From NCBI GenBank assembly GCA_038204465.1, contig JBBRCX010000183.1, forward strand, positions 1 to 5,271: 5,271 nucleotides of DNA. The letters run 5' to 3'. The position numbers and the translations under genes are program-made. How positions within the stretch are numbered: the stretch's first letter is position 1; the number at the start of each line of letters is the position of its first letter. The notes beneath the pieces are model-generated. The model saw only the letters and a program-made list of their open reading frames with translations. It searched no databases and was not told the origin of the DNA. The DNA is from JBBRCX01 sp038204465. GTDB taxonomy: Bacteria; Planctomycetota; Phycisphaerae; Tepidisphaerales; Tepidisphaeraceae. Shown in pieces: positions 1 through 5,082 of this stretch.

Positions 1-1
1 G

Positions 2-445
2 CCAATCCAGATCCTTCGAAACGCGGAGCGGTTGAACCGGATGTTCAATCTCATCATGGTGACCATCGCCGGCTGCTCGCTGATTGTCGGCGGCATCGGC
101 ATCATGAACATCATGCTCGCGACGGTAACCGAGCGCACGCGAGAGATCGGCATCCGCCGGGCGCTCGGCGCCAAGCGGCGGCACATCATGCTGCAGTTCC
201 TGATTGAGACGACGGTGATCTCGCTCACCGGCGGGTTGATCGGCATCTGCGTGGGAGTTGGCGTCGCGACACTTCTGCCCGTCGCCGTGCGGTTCTTCAC
301 CGACCAGAACTACCCCACCCAGATCGTCACCTGGAGCGTCCTGGGATCATTCATCATCAGCGGGTTGATCGGCATTGGCTTCGGCCTGTACCCGGCGATT
401 ATCGCGGCGAGAATGAACCCGATCGAAGCACTCCGCCACGAATAG
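2..445 (+). CDS. MacB-like ABC transporter permease, C-terminal part (5' end outside window)
   Basis: This is the last 147 residues of an FtsX-fold permease of the MacB/LolC type, an inner-membrane subunit that couples cytoplasmic ATP hydrolysis to work in the periplasm (export of peptides, macrolides or lipoproteins, depending on the system). The frame is open from base 2, so a TTG at 32 is an internal codon and not the start. Three hydrophobic segments are visible at about residues 15-42, 66-96 and 108-136. Between the first two lies the family signature TERTREIGIRRALGA (43-57), the cytoplasmic loop that contacts the ATPase. The protein ends in NPIEALRHE, the usual P-x-EALR tail of MacB permeases. 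The ATPase and periplasmic domains would lie to the left of the window. It converges on the rhomboid gene, with 35 bases between the two stops. Family is confident. The substrate, and whether the ATPase is fused (true MacB) or separate, cannot be told. Confidence 0.9.
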   Translation, partial: PIQILRNAERLNRMFNLIMVTIAGCSLIVGGIGIMNIMLATVTERTREIGIRRALGAKRRHIMLQFLIETTVISLTGGLIGICVGVGVATLLPVAVRFFTDQNYPTQIVTWSVLGSFIISGLIGIGFGLYPAIIAARMNPIEALRHE

Positions 446-459
446 GGTCGCTCCCTTCG

Positions 460-471
460 ATCAAACTTGAT
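460..471. repeat. Short inverted repeat between convergent stops
   Basis: ATCAA-AC-TTGAT is a perfect 5-base inverted repeat with a 2-base centre, in the 35-base gap between the convergent permease and rhomboid genes. It lacks a GC-rich stem and a T-run, so it is not a convincing intrinsic terminator. No other terminator is visible in the gap. It may be chance. Confidence 0.25.
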
Positions 472-480
472 TTGCAAGCG

Positions 481-1170
481 CTATCTCCCGCCACGTGGGC
501 TCCCGCCTTCGAACACGTTCAGCAGCTCAGGCTTGCGAATCAGCGCAGCGCCAAGCACGGCCCCACCAAGATGCCCGGCCTCTCCACCTGCGTTACGACC
601 GCTGGTCATGACGGTGTAGATGGAGATGCCCAGCAGCACCCATGCCAGAACTTTAAGCTTCATCGGGATCGGCGGGAACATGAGCATGACGCGCGCGTCC
701 GGCGCCACTTTCGCCGCGGCGATGAGCACGCCAAAGATTCCCGCTGACGCGCCGACCAGCGGCGCGCGGGGGTCGTTGATCAGAATGTGCGCCGACAGCA
801 ACAGAAGGTACATCACTGCGCCGGCGATTCCGCACAGCACGTAAAATGCCAGGAAGCGCCGCGCGCCGAGGTATCGTTCAATCAGCGGCCCGAAGAAGTA
901 GAGCGACAGCATGTTGAAAAAGATGTGCGCCACGTTGGCATGCAGGAATTGAAACGTGATGAACCGCCAGACCTGCAAGTGCCACACCGCCGTCGCCGCG
1001 GAGAAATAACCCCAAAGCGCCGGAACGCCCCTCAACACTTCATTCAAGACGAAGACCACCACATTGACGACGATGAGCCACGTCGCGACGGAGCCCATCT
1101 GCAGGCCTCCAACGCGGCCACTCGTCGGTCGCGGCTCATCGCGGAAGTAATCGCGATCGTAGATCCCCAT
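481..1170 (-). CDS. Rhomboid family intramembrane serine protease
   Basis: A 229-residue polytopic membrane protein of the rhomboid family (S54), which cleaves transmembrane substrates within the lipid bilayer. The hallmarks are present and correctly spaced: H77, H82 and N86 in LHANVAHIFFN (the same 5- and 4-residue spacing as GlpG H145/H150/N154), the nucleophile S142 in GASAG, and the base H200 in GGEAGHLGG. About six hydrophobic segments can be drawn, at roughly 28-48, 52-72, 80-95, 104-128, 138-153 and 172-190, plus a short one around the catalytic His. The residue after the catalytic Ser is Ala where GxSG is commoner. The ATG at 1170 is chosen because homology-like sequence begins shortly after it; no Shine-Dalgarno sequence is evident. 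The frame happens to stay open far upstream through the next gene, which is a GC-rich artefact and not a fusion. It lies 59 bases downstream of the sugar isomerase-like gene on the same strand, so the two are probably co-transcribed. The substrate is unknown. Confidence 0.92.
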   Translation of the reverse strand: MGIYDRDYFRDEPRPTSGRVGGLQMGSVATWLIVVNVVVFVLNEVLRGVPALWGYFSAATAVWHLQVWRFITFQFLHANVAHIFFNMLSLYFFGPLIERYLGARRFLAFYVLCGIAGAVMYLLLLSAHILINDPRAPLVGASAGIFGVLIAAAKVAPDARVMLMFPPIPMKLKVLAWVLLGISIYTVMTSGRNAGGEAGHLGGAVLGAALIRKPELLNVFEGGSPRGGR

Positions 1171-1229
1171 TCGGTGACTGTAGATGCCTGGCCGATGCAG
1201 GACAACCAGCCTCGGCGGGCGTCCCCGAC

Positions 1230-2054
1230 CTACAAGAGAGGTGTCAGATACTGAATCGACGCCTTGATGTCCTCCACCTGCTGCGGCCCGTGGATCTCGC
1301 GCTCGATGATGACCGCGCCGTTGAAGCCGCGGGATTTGAGGTCGCCGATCAGCTTCTTGAAGTCGACTTTGCCCTTGCCGATGGCGACCTCTGGGCCGAG
1401 CTCGCGGCCGTTGGTGGGGTAGAGGCCGTCCTTGGCGTGGATGCCAGCGACGTACTCGCCGAAGACATCCAGCGCGTCGACGGGGTTGGCCTTGCCGTAC
1501 ATGAGCAGGTTGGCGGGATCGAGGTTGATGCCGAGATTGTCGGCGCCGACGTCTTCGATCGTCCGCAAAAGCGCCGTCGGCGTCTCCTGGCCGGTTTCGA
1601 ACCAGAAGCCCAGGCCAAGCTTGCCGCAATGGCCGGCCAGGTCCTTCAGCGCCGCGACGAGCGGGGGATATTTCTCGTCGTTGGGGTCCTCCGGGATGAA
1701 GCCGACATGCGTCGTGATCGACGGTGCGCCGATGCTCTTCGCGAACTGGGCGCCTTGCTTCAACTCCGCGACGCGCTGCTCGCGAAACTCCGGCGGCACG
1801 AGGCCGATCGTTGCCGGGCCGCGAATGAAGTTCCACTCGCTCGGGCCGGTATAGCCCGTCCAAACGCTGCTGATGGAGACGCCAAGCTTCGCGGATGCAG
1901 CGCGCACCTTTTCGGCGGTGTCCTTTCCCATGCTCTTCGGATTCCACACCGCGAGCTGCACGACGTTGAGCCCGACATCCGTTACCGAGCGAAACGCCTC
2001 GTCGACCTTTTCGCCGAGGCTCACGATCAGTCCCAGCTTCAGCTTCTCTGCCAT
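1230..2054 (-). CDS. Sugar phosphate isomerase/epimerase-type TIM-barrel protein
   Basis: A 274-residue cytoplasmic protein of the xylose isomerase-like TIM-barrel superfamily (AP endonuclease 2 fold), which includes ketose 3-epimerases, hydroxypyruvate isomerase and inosose dehydratase/isomerase. The metal-site residues expected of the family can be placed in order: E153 (WFETGQE), D179 (INLDPANL), H206 (GIHAKDG) and E251 (VIIERE), with H116 (ITTHVGF) on an earlier strand. The length is normal for the family. The N-terminus has no signal peptide and begins directly with a first barrel strand (KLGLIVSLGEK). The ATG at 2054 is preceded by GAAGGGAA and fits the fold; the open frame further upstream carries no fold-related sequence. 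It is the first gene of a likely two-gene unit with the rhomboid and is divergent from the beta-helix/CBM6 gene. The exact substrate cannot be read from the sequence; epimerisation or isomerisation of a ketose or inositol-derived sugar is an inference from the family. Confidence 0.88.
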   Translation of the reverse strand: MAEKLKLGLIVSLGEKVDEAFRSVTDVGLNVVQLAVWNPKSMGKDTAEKVRAASAKLGVSISSVWTGYTGPSEWNFIRGPATIGLVPPEFREQRVAELKQGAQFAKSIGAPSITTHVGFIPEDPNDEKYPPLVAALKDLAGHCGKLGLGFWFETGQETPTALLRTIEDVGADNLGINLDPANLLMYGKANPVDALDVFGEYVAGIHAKDGLYPTNGRELGPEVAIGKGKVDFKKLIGDLKSRGFNGAVIIEREIHGPQQVEDIKASIQYLTPLL

Positions 2055-2063
2055 TCTTTGTTG

Positions 2064-2071
2064 TTCCCTTC
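2064..2071 (-). promoter_or_regulatory. Ribosome binding site of the sugar isomerase-like gene
   Basis: On the minus strand GAAGGGAA lies 9 to 16 bases ahead of the ATG at 2054, a slightly distant but purine-rich Shine-Dalgarno-like sequence. It supports this ATG over any start further upstream in the same open frame. Confidence 0.5.
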
Positions 2072-2130
2072 GTGAGTGGCCTGCAAAATAAACCCGTTGG
2101 AACCGAACGCAAGGGCCGCCAGTCGTGCTT

Positions 2131-2158
2131 TTGCCACTTCCAGCAGGGCATTTATAAG
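2131..2158 (+). promoter_or_regulatory. Candidate sigma70-type promoter for the beta-helix/CBM6 gene
   Basis: TTGCCA (2131-2136, five of six matches to TTGACA) is followed after 16 bases by TATAAG (2153-2158, five of six matches to TATAAT). It points rightward into the 2275 gene and would give a leader of roughly 110 bases. It lies within the only divergent gap in the window. The call rests on consensus resemblance alone; planctomycete promoters can differ from this consensus. I saw no equally good pair for the minus-strand gene, although TATAAA on the minus strand (2156-2151) could serve as an isolated -10 box. Confidence 0.45.
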
Positions 2159-2263
2159 ACGTTGCGCCCTCGCGAGATCTTCGATGCATCCAACGAGCCG
2201 TGGTAGACTCTGTCCGGCCTGAATCAGCGCGGGTAGGTGGGGGTGCATCGCCGCGTCTAAAAC

Positions 2264-2267
2264 GGAG
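2264..2267 (+). promoter_or_regulatory. Ribosome binding site deciding the 2275 start
   Basis: GGAG sits 7 bases before the ATG at 2275. This near-ideal spacing favours the ATG over an in-frame GTG at 2200 that would add 25 residues and has no such signal. The shorter protein also places the LEPRWLFS export motif about 30 residues from the N-terminus, where it normally lies. Confidence 0.7.
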
Positions 2268-2274
2268 CTTACGT

Positions 2275-4527
2275 ATGTTGGATGGTGCGGCACCTGAGGC
2301 GGAACTTTTGCGCAAGAACCGTCGCCGCAATCCGTCTGCGCCGCAGTCCGGGCGCGTCGAGCCGCTGGAGCCGCGCTGGCTGTTTTCCACCTACTACGTT
2401 TCAACGGCCGGACTCGATCAAAATCCCGGGACCCTCAGCCAGCCTTTTCATTCGATTCAGCGGGCCGCAAACCTGGCCCGTGCCGGGGACGTGGTGCTTG
2501 TCCGCGGCGGCGTGTATCACGAAACCGTAACGCCAACCAACTCCGGCACTGCGTCGGCGCGCATCACTTATAAACCTTACGGCAGCGAGACCGTCACCAT
2601 CGACGGCGCCGACCCTGTTCGCGGCTGGACTCTCTCCTCGGGCTCAGTGTATCGGGCTTCTCAGGCATGGGACCTGGGCGATGGGAAGAACCAGCTCTTC
2701 GTCGACGGAAAGATGCTGAACGAGGCGCGATGGCCCAACACGAGTCTCGACGTCTCGCATCCGGCCCTCGCCTCCGCCGGCTCGATCTCGGCAAGCCTCG
2801 CCAGCGCCGGCCCGTCCACCGCGACGCTCAACGACCCGAAGCTCACCCAGCCGGCCGGATACTGGGTCGGCGCGTCGATCCATATCGCGCCAGGCCAAGC
2901 CTGGGTGGCGCAGACGGGGACGGTGACGAGCTCATCTCCTGGAAGCCTGACCTACAGCTACACTCAGATGGACAGGACGTACGAAGTGCCCAAGGGCGGG
3001 AACCGCTACTTCCTCGCGGGCAAGTTCCAGGCGCTGGACGCGCCGGCGGAGTGGTACCGCGATGCGGCGAGCAAAACCGTCCACCTCTGGACGAGCGGCG
3101 GCGACAGTCCCGCCGCGCACAGCGTCGAGGCCAAGGCCCGGCAATATGCCCTGGACCTGCGCGGCAAGTCGTATCTCGACATCCAGGGCTTCAGGATTTT
3201 CGCGGCCACGATCGTCACCGACGCCGGCTCGAGCAACCTCAGGCTCACCCGCCTCGACGCGCAGTACCTCTCGCACTTCACACTGCAGCCGGTCGGTTGG
3301 GACACTCCCGACGACTCTGGCATCTACCTCGCCGGGACCCGCAACGAGCTGCGCGACAGCACGATCGCGTACAGCGCCGGTCATGGGGTGATGCTCGACG
3401 GCTCCTCGCACACCATCGCCAACTGCACCATCCGCGACGTCGACTACAACGCTGCCAACGGCGCTGCGATCAACATCCAGGGCAGCGGTCACCTCATCAC
3501 CAGCAACACGCTGTACAACTCCGGCCGCAACATCGTCCGCGCCAGCAGGCTCAGTGCGTGCCGCATCACTCACAATCTGATCCACGACGGCGGGCTGCAG
3601 ACGACCGACGTGGGCGGGATCTACGCGTACAACACCGATGCGGGGAATACCGAGATCGCCTACAACCGCATTTACAACCTTCGCACCGGAGGCTTCGGCG
3701 GTGTGGGGCTGTTCCTCGATAACAATTCCTCGCATTACCTGCTGCATCACAACGTCGTCTGGAACACCAACACCGCGCTCAAGATGAACGACCCGAGCCG
3801 CTTCAACCAGGTGTACAACAACACCCTGGCCGGCGGCGGCACGAGCCTGGCGATCTACAACAATCGCGACATGACCGGGTCCGTCTTCAAGAACAATATC
3901 TTCACGGGGACCGCCATCTTCGGCGCCGGCGCCACGCGCTCGAATAACATTTACACCGGCACCGACCCGCGTTTCGCCAACGCCGCCGCGAACGATTACA
4001 CCCTGCTCGCCGGCTCACCCGCGATCGATACCGGCACAGTCGTCGCGCCTTACACCGACGGGTACGCCGGCACGGCCCCGGACATCGGCGCTTACGAATC
4101 CGGGCGCGCGCCTTTCTACGTCGGCGCTACCGCGCCGCCGATCGCCGTCACGCGCAACGCGCGCCTCACCATTCAGGCCGAGAGCTATGATGCGCAGAAC
4201 GGCGTGCTGAATGCCGGCCCGATCATCGGCAACACCGGCACGGGGGACTGGCTGAAATACGCGAGGGTCGACTTCGGCGCCGGCGTCACCAGTTTCCGCG
4301 CCCGCATTGCCCTGGCCAACGACTTCGCGGGCAAGCGCATTGAAGTCCGCACCGGGAGTCCCACCGGCGCGCTCGCCGGAACGCTCATCACCACCGGCAC
4401 CGGCGGCTGGGCCACCTATCTCACCGAATCCGCGACCGTCTCCGGCTTAAGGGGCGTCCTCGATCTGTATCTCGTCTTCCAGGGCGGCGAGGGCGTGGCC
4501 AACGTTGACTCCTTCGTTTTCGCGTGA
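2275..4527 (+). CDS. Secreted right-handed beta-helix protein with C-terminal CBM6 module
   Basis: A 750-residue predicted extracellular protein. Residues 1-38 form a basic leader (RKNRRR at 13-18) ending in VEPLEPRWLFS (28-38), the planctomycete extracellular N-terminal motif; no classical hydrophobic signal peptide is seen. Residues 39-115 (YYVSTAGLDQNPGTLSQPF, then GDVVLVRGGVYHET) are the opening cap and first turns typical of pectate-lyase-like beta-helix proteins. Residues 116-300 hold a less repetitive insertion with LFVDGKMLNEARWPN and a second piece around AEWYRDAASKTVHLW (258-272). Residues 300-565 are beta-helix rungs rich in N-N and H-N ladder positions (ITHNLIHD, IAYNRIYN, LLHHNVVWN, VYNNTL). 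D445 and D482 fall in conserved-looking DVGGIYAY and LFLDNNSSHY contexts and are possible catalytic acids. SPAIDTG to DIGAYESG (581-609) closes the helix. Residues 630-750 are a CBM6 beta-sandwich: QAESYD, GDWLKY, W712 and Y715 in TGGWATY, and N743 in VANVDSF. There is no dockerin or anchor after the CBM. A polysaccharide hydrolase, lyase or epimerase is likely, but the substrate and reaction are unknown. Confidence 0.88.
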   Translation: MLDGAAPEAELLRKNRRRNPSAPQSGRVEPLEPRWLFSTYYVSTAGLDQNPGTLSQPFHSIQRAANLARAGDVVLVRGGVYHETVTPTNSGTASARITYKPYGSETVTIDGADPVRGWTLSSGSVYRASQAWDLGDGKNQLFVDGKMLNEARWPNTSLDVSHPALASAGSISASLASAGPSTATLNDPKLTQPAGYWVGASIHIAPGQAWVAQTGTVTSSSPGSLTYSYTQMDRTYEVPKGGNRYFLAGKFQALDAPAEWYRDAASKTVHLWTSGGDSPAAHSVEAKARQYALDLRGKSYLDIQGFRIFAATIVTDAGSSNLRLTRLDAQYLSHFTLQPVGWDTPDDSGIYLAGTRNELRDSTIAYSAGHGVMLDGSSHTIANCTIRDVDYNAANGAAINIQGSGHLITSNTLYNSGRNIVRASRLSACRITHNLIHDGGLQTTDVGGIYAYNTDAGNTEIAYNRIYNLRTGGFGGVGLFLDNNSSHYLLHHNVVWNTNTALKMNDPSRFNQVYNNTLAGGGTSLAIYNNRDMTGSVFKNNIFTGTAIFGAGATRSNNIYTGTDPRFANAAANDYTLLAGSPAIDTGTVVAPYTDGYAGTAPDIGAYESGRAPFYVGATAPPIAVTRNARLTIQAESYDAQNGVLNAGPIIGNTGTGDWLKYARVDFGAGVTSFRARIALANDFAGKRIEVRTGSPTGALAGTLITTGTGGWATYLTESATVSGLRGVLDLYLVFQGGEGVANVDSFVFA

Positions 4528-4858
4528 GGAACGTCTAAAAAACCCGTTTCCCAAGCCAAAAACCCATCCGCAACCCATCCGCAACCCATGCGATCCCCAT
4601 CGCCGCACCATCGCCGCCCCATGCTGCGACCATCGCCACTCCATCCGATCCCCATGAAACTCCCACCGCCCAGCCGCCGCGCCCCCAAGGCGCTCCCGCC
4701 GCAGGCCCAACGCCTGACCACGCTCTACCAATCCGTCCCCACCCCGCCGCCGACATCATTCCAATTCGCAGCCGCAACGGGGGTACAATCCTTCATATAA
4801 ATGACTCCGATCTAATGCGAACATACTCCGAACGCGAGGGCGGAATGACCAACAGCAA
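4528..4858. other. C-rich intergenic region without a recognisable gene
   Basis: These 331 bases after the beta-helix/CBM6 gene carry no credible coding sequence. The plus strand is strongly C-rich and G-poor from about 4540 to 4770. Three minus-strand frames are open across it only because the low-complexity sequence lacks stops; their conceptual peptides are repetitive (Met-Gly, Trp, Asp-Gly) and have no supported start. Contents: AAAC-CC-GTTT at about 4539-4548, too weak for a terminator; the 11-base periodic array (4557-4666, listed separately); a 5-base-stem hairpin GCGCC-CCCAA-GGCGC at 4679-4693 without a T-run; and TACAAT at 4784-4789, an isolated -10-like box with no good -35 partner. 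From about 4795 the composition changes to less C-biased sequence leading into the transposase remnant. Confidence 0.6.
4557..4666. repeat. Degenerate 11-base tandem array with phased CCAT cores
   Basis: Ten consecutive 11-base units can be laid out. The A of a CCAT core falls at 4566, 4577, 4588, 4599, 4610, 4621, 4632, 4643 and 4654, exactly 11 bases apart each time, and the tenth unit has CCAC at the same phase (A at 4665). Units two and three are identical (CCGCAACCCAT); the others vary in the first seven bases around a consensus close to SCGMNMCCCAT. The period then breaks down. Since 11 is not a multiple of three, this is not a simple protein repeat. The minus strand reads ATGG at the same period, with several G-runs. 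The function is unknown; a diverged minisatellite, a protein-binding array with sites on one helical face, or an RNA repeat in the 3' region of the upstream gene are all possible. Confidence 0.8.
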
Positions 4859-5052
4859 GCACGGCGGGATTGGATCGGCTACGTGAATCGCCCGCAGAGG
4901 GCGGAGGAGGAGAAGGCGGCGCGGCATTCGCTGCGGCACAGTCGCCGCTGGGCTCGCAGGGCTGGGTGAACCGGATGGAGAAGGCGCTGTCCCTGCCGCC
5001 GCTGCGCCCGCGCGGCCGCCCGAAGGGAACCGCGCCAAAGCCGAAGGCTTAA
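4859..5052 (+). pseudogene. Remnant of a REP-associated tyrosine transposase (RAYT) C-terminus, frameshifted
   Basis: Two overlapping frames together spell the C-terminal tail of RAYT (IS200-like, Y1 HUH) transposases. The first frame (codons at 4871 and on) reads DWIGYVNRPQRAEEEKAARH then SLRH, matching the family pattern W-x3-VN-x-PQ-x-x-E-x-E followed by R-x-S-x-R-R. At 4940-4942 the match moves to the next frame, which reads SPLGSQGWVNRMEKALSL then PPLRPRGRPKG, the equivalent of the family's PFG-x-x-x-W-x-x-R-T-A-x-x-LGL then LRPRGRP. A loss of one base at that point restores the family spacing exactly. The frame ends at a TAA at 5050. The catalytic HUH and Tyr regions, about 150 residues upstream in intact members, are absent, so the element is both 5'-truncated and frameshifted. 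A separate 60-codon open frame beginning with TTG at 4870 covers the second half but is a consequence of this decay, not a gene. The left boundary is uncertain. The family pattern is recalled from knowledge of these proteins, not from an alignment. Confidence 0.65.
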
Positions 5053-5054
5053 TT

Positions 5055-5082
5055 GGACCCGTCCAGACCCGTTCCGTTTTTT
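5055..5082 (+). mobile_element. Putative right-end motif of the decayed RAYT element
   Basis: Two bases after the remnant's stop codon comes GGACCCGTCC (5055-5064), in which GGAC and GTCC pair around CC. It is followed by a near-repeat, GACCCGTTCC (5066-5075), and then six Ts (5077-5082). RAYT genes in many bacteria end in closely similar sequence, a GGGAC-x2-GTCCC-like palindrome followed by a T-run just after the stop. This supports reading the region as the right end of the old element. The T-run might also act in transcription termination, but the stem is only four base pairs. No matching left end was found. Confidence 0.4.

Noticed and set aside
1290..2075. Long plus-strand open frame (261 codons) opposite the sugar isomerase-like gene
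   Set aside because: It is the antisense shadow of a clear TIM-barrel gene in GC-rich DNA. The peptide shows no family features and has no ribosome binding site.
1171..2151. Upstream extension of the rhomboid frame through the sugar isomerase-like gene, suggesting a 556-residue fusion
   Set aside because: The extension is out of frame with a well-supported gene and is arginine-rich nonsense. The rhomboid has its own ATG at 1170.
2200..2274. Upstream GTG start for the beta-helix/CBM6 protein (25 extra residues)
   Set aside because: The ATG at 2275 has GGAG at ideal spacing and puts the export motif at its usual distance from the N-terminus; the GTG has neither.
2667..3722. 351-codon plus-strand frame and 272-codon minus-strand frame (2932-3750) inside the beta-helix gene
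   Set aside because: Both are shadows of the beta-helix reading frame. Their compositions are Arg/His/Gln- or Val/Ala-rich without domain motifs.
4557..4666. CRISPR array
   Set aside because: The repeat unit is 11 bases with no separate spacers, far too short for CRISPR repeats, and there are no cas genes in the window.
4679..4693. GCGCC-CCCAA-GGCGC hairpin as an intrinsic terminator of the beta-helix gene
   Set aside because: The stem is only five base pairs, no T-run follows, and it lies about 150 bases after the stop.
4416..4777. Three overlapping minus-strand open frames with repetitive Met-Gly and Asp-Gly peptides
   Set aside because: They arise from the stop-free 11-base array and G-rich strand. 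All three frames are open at once, which argues for low complexity and not for coding.
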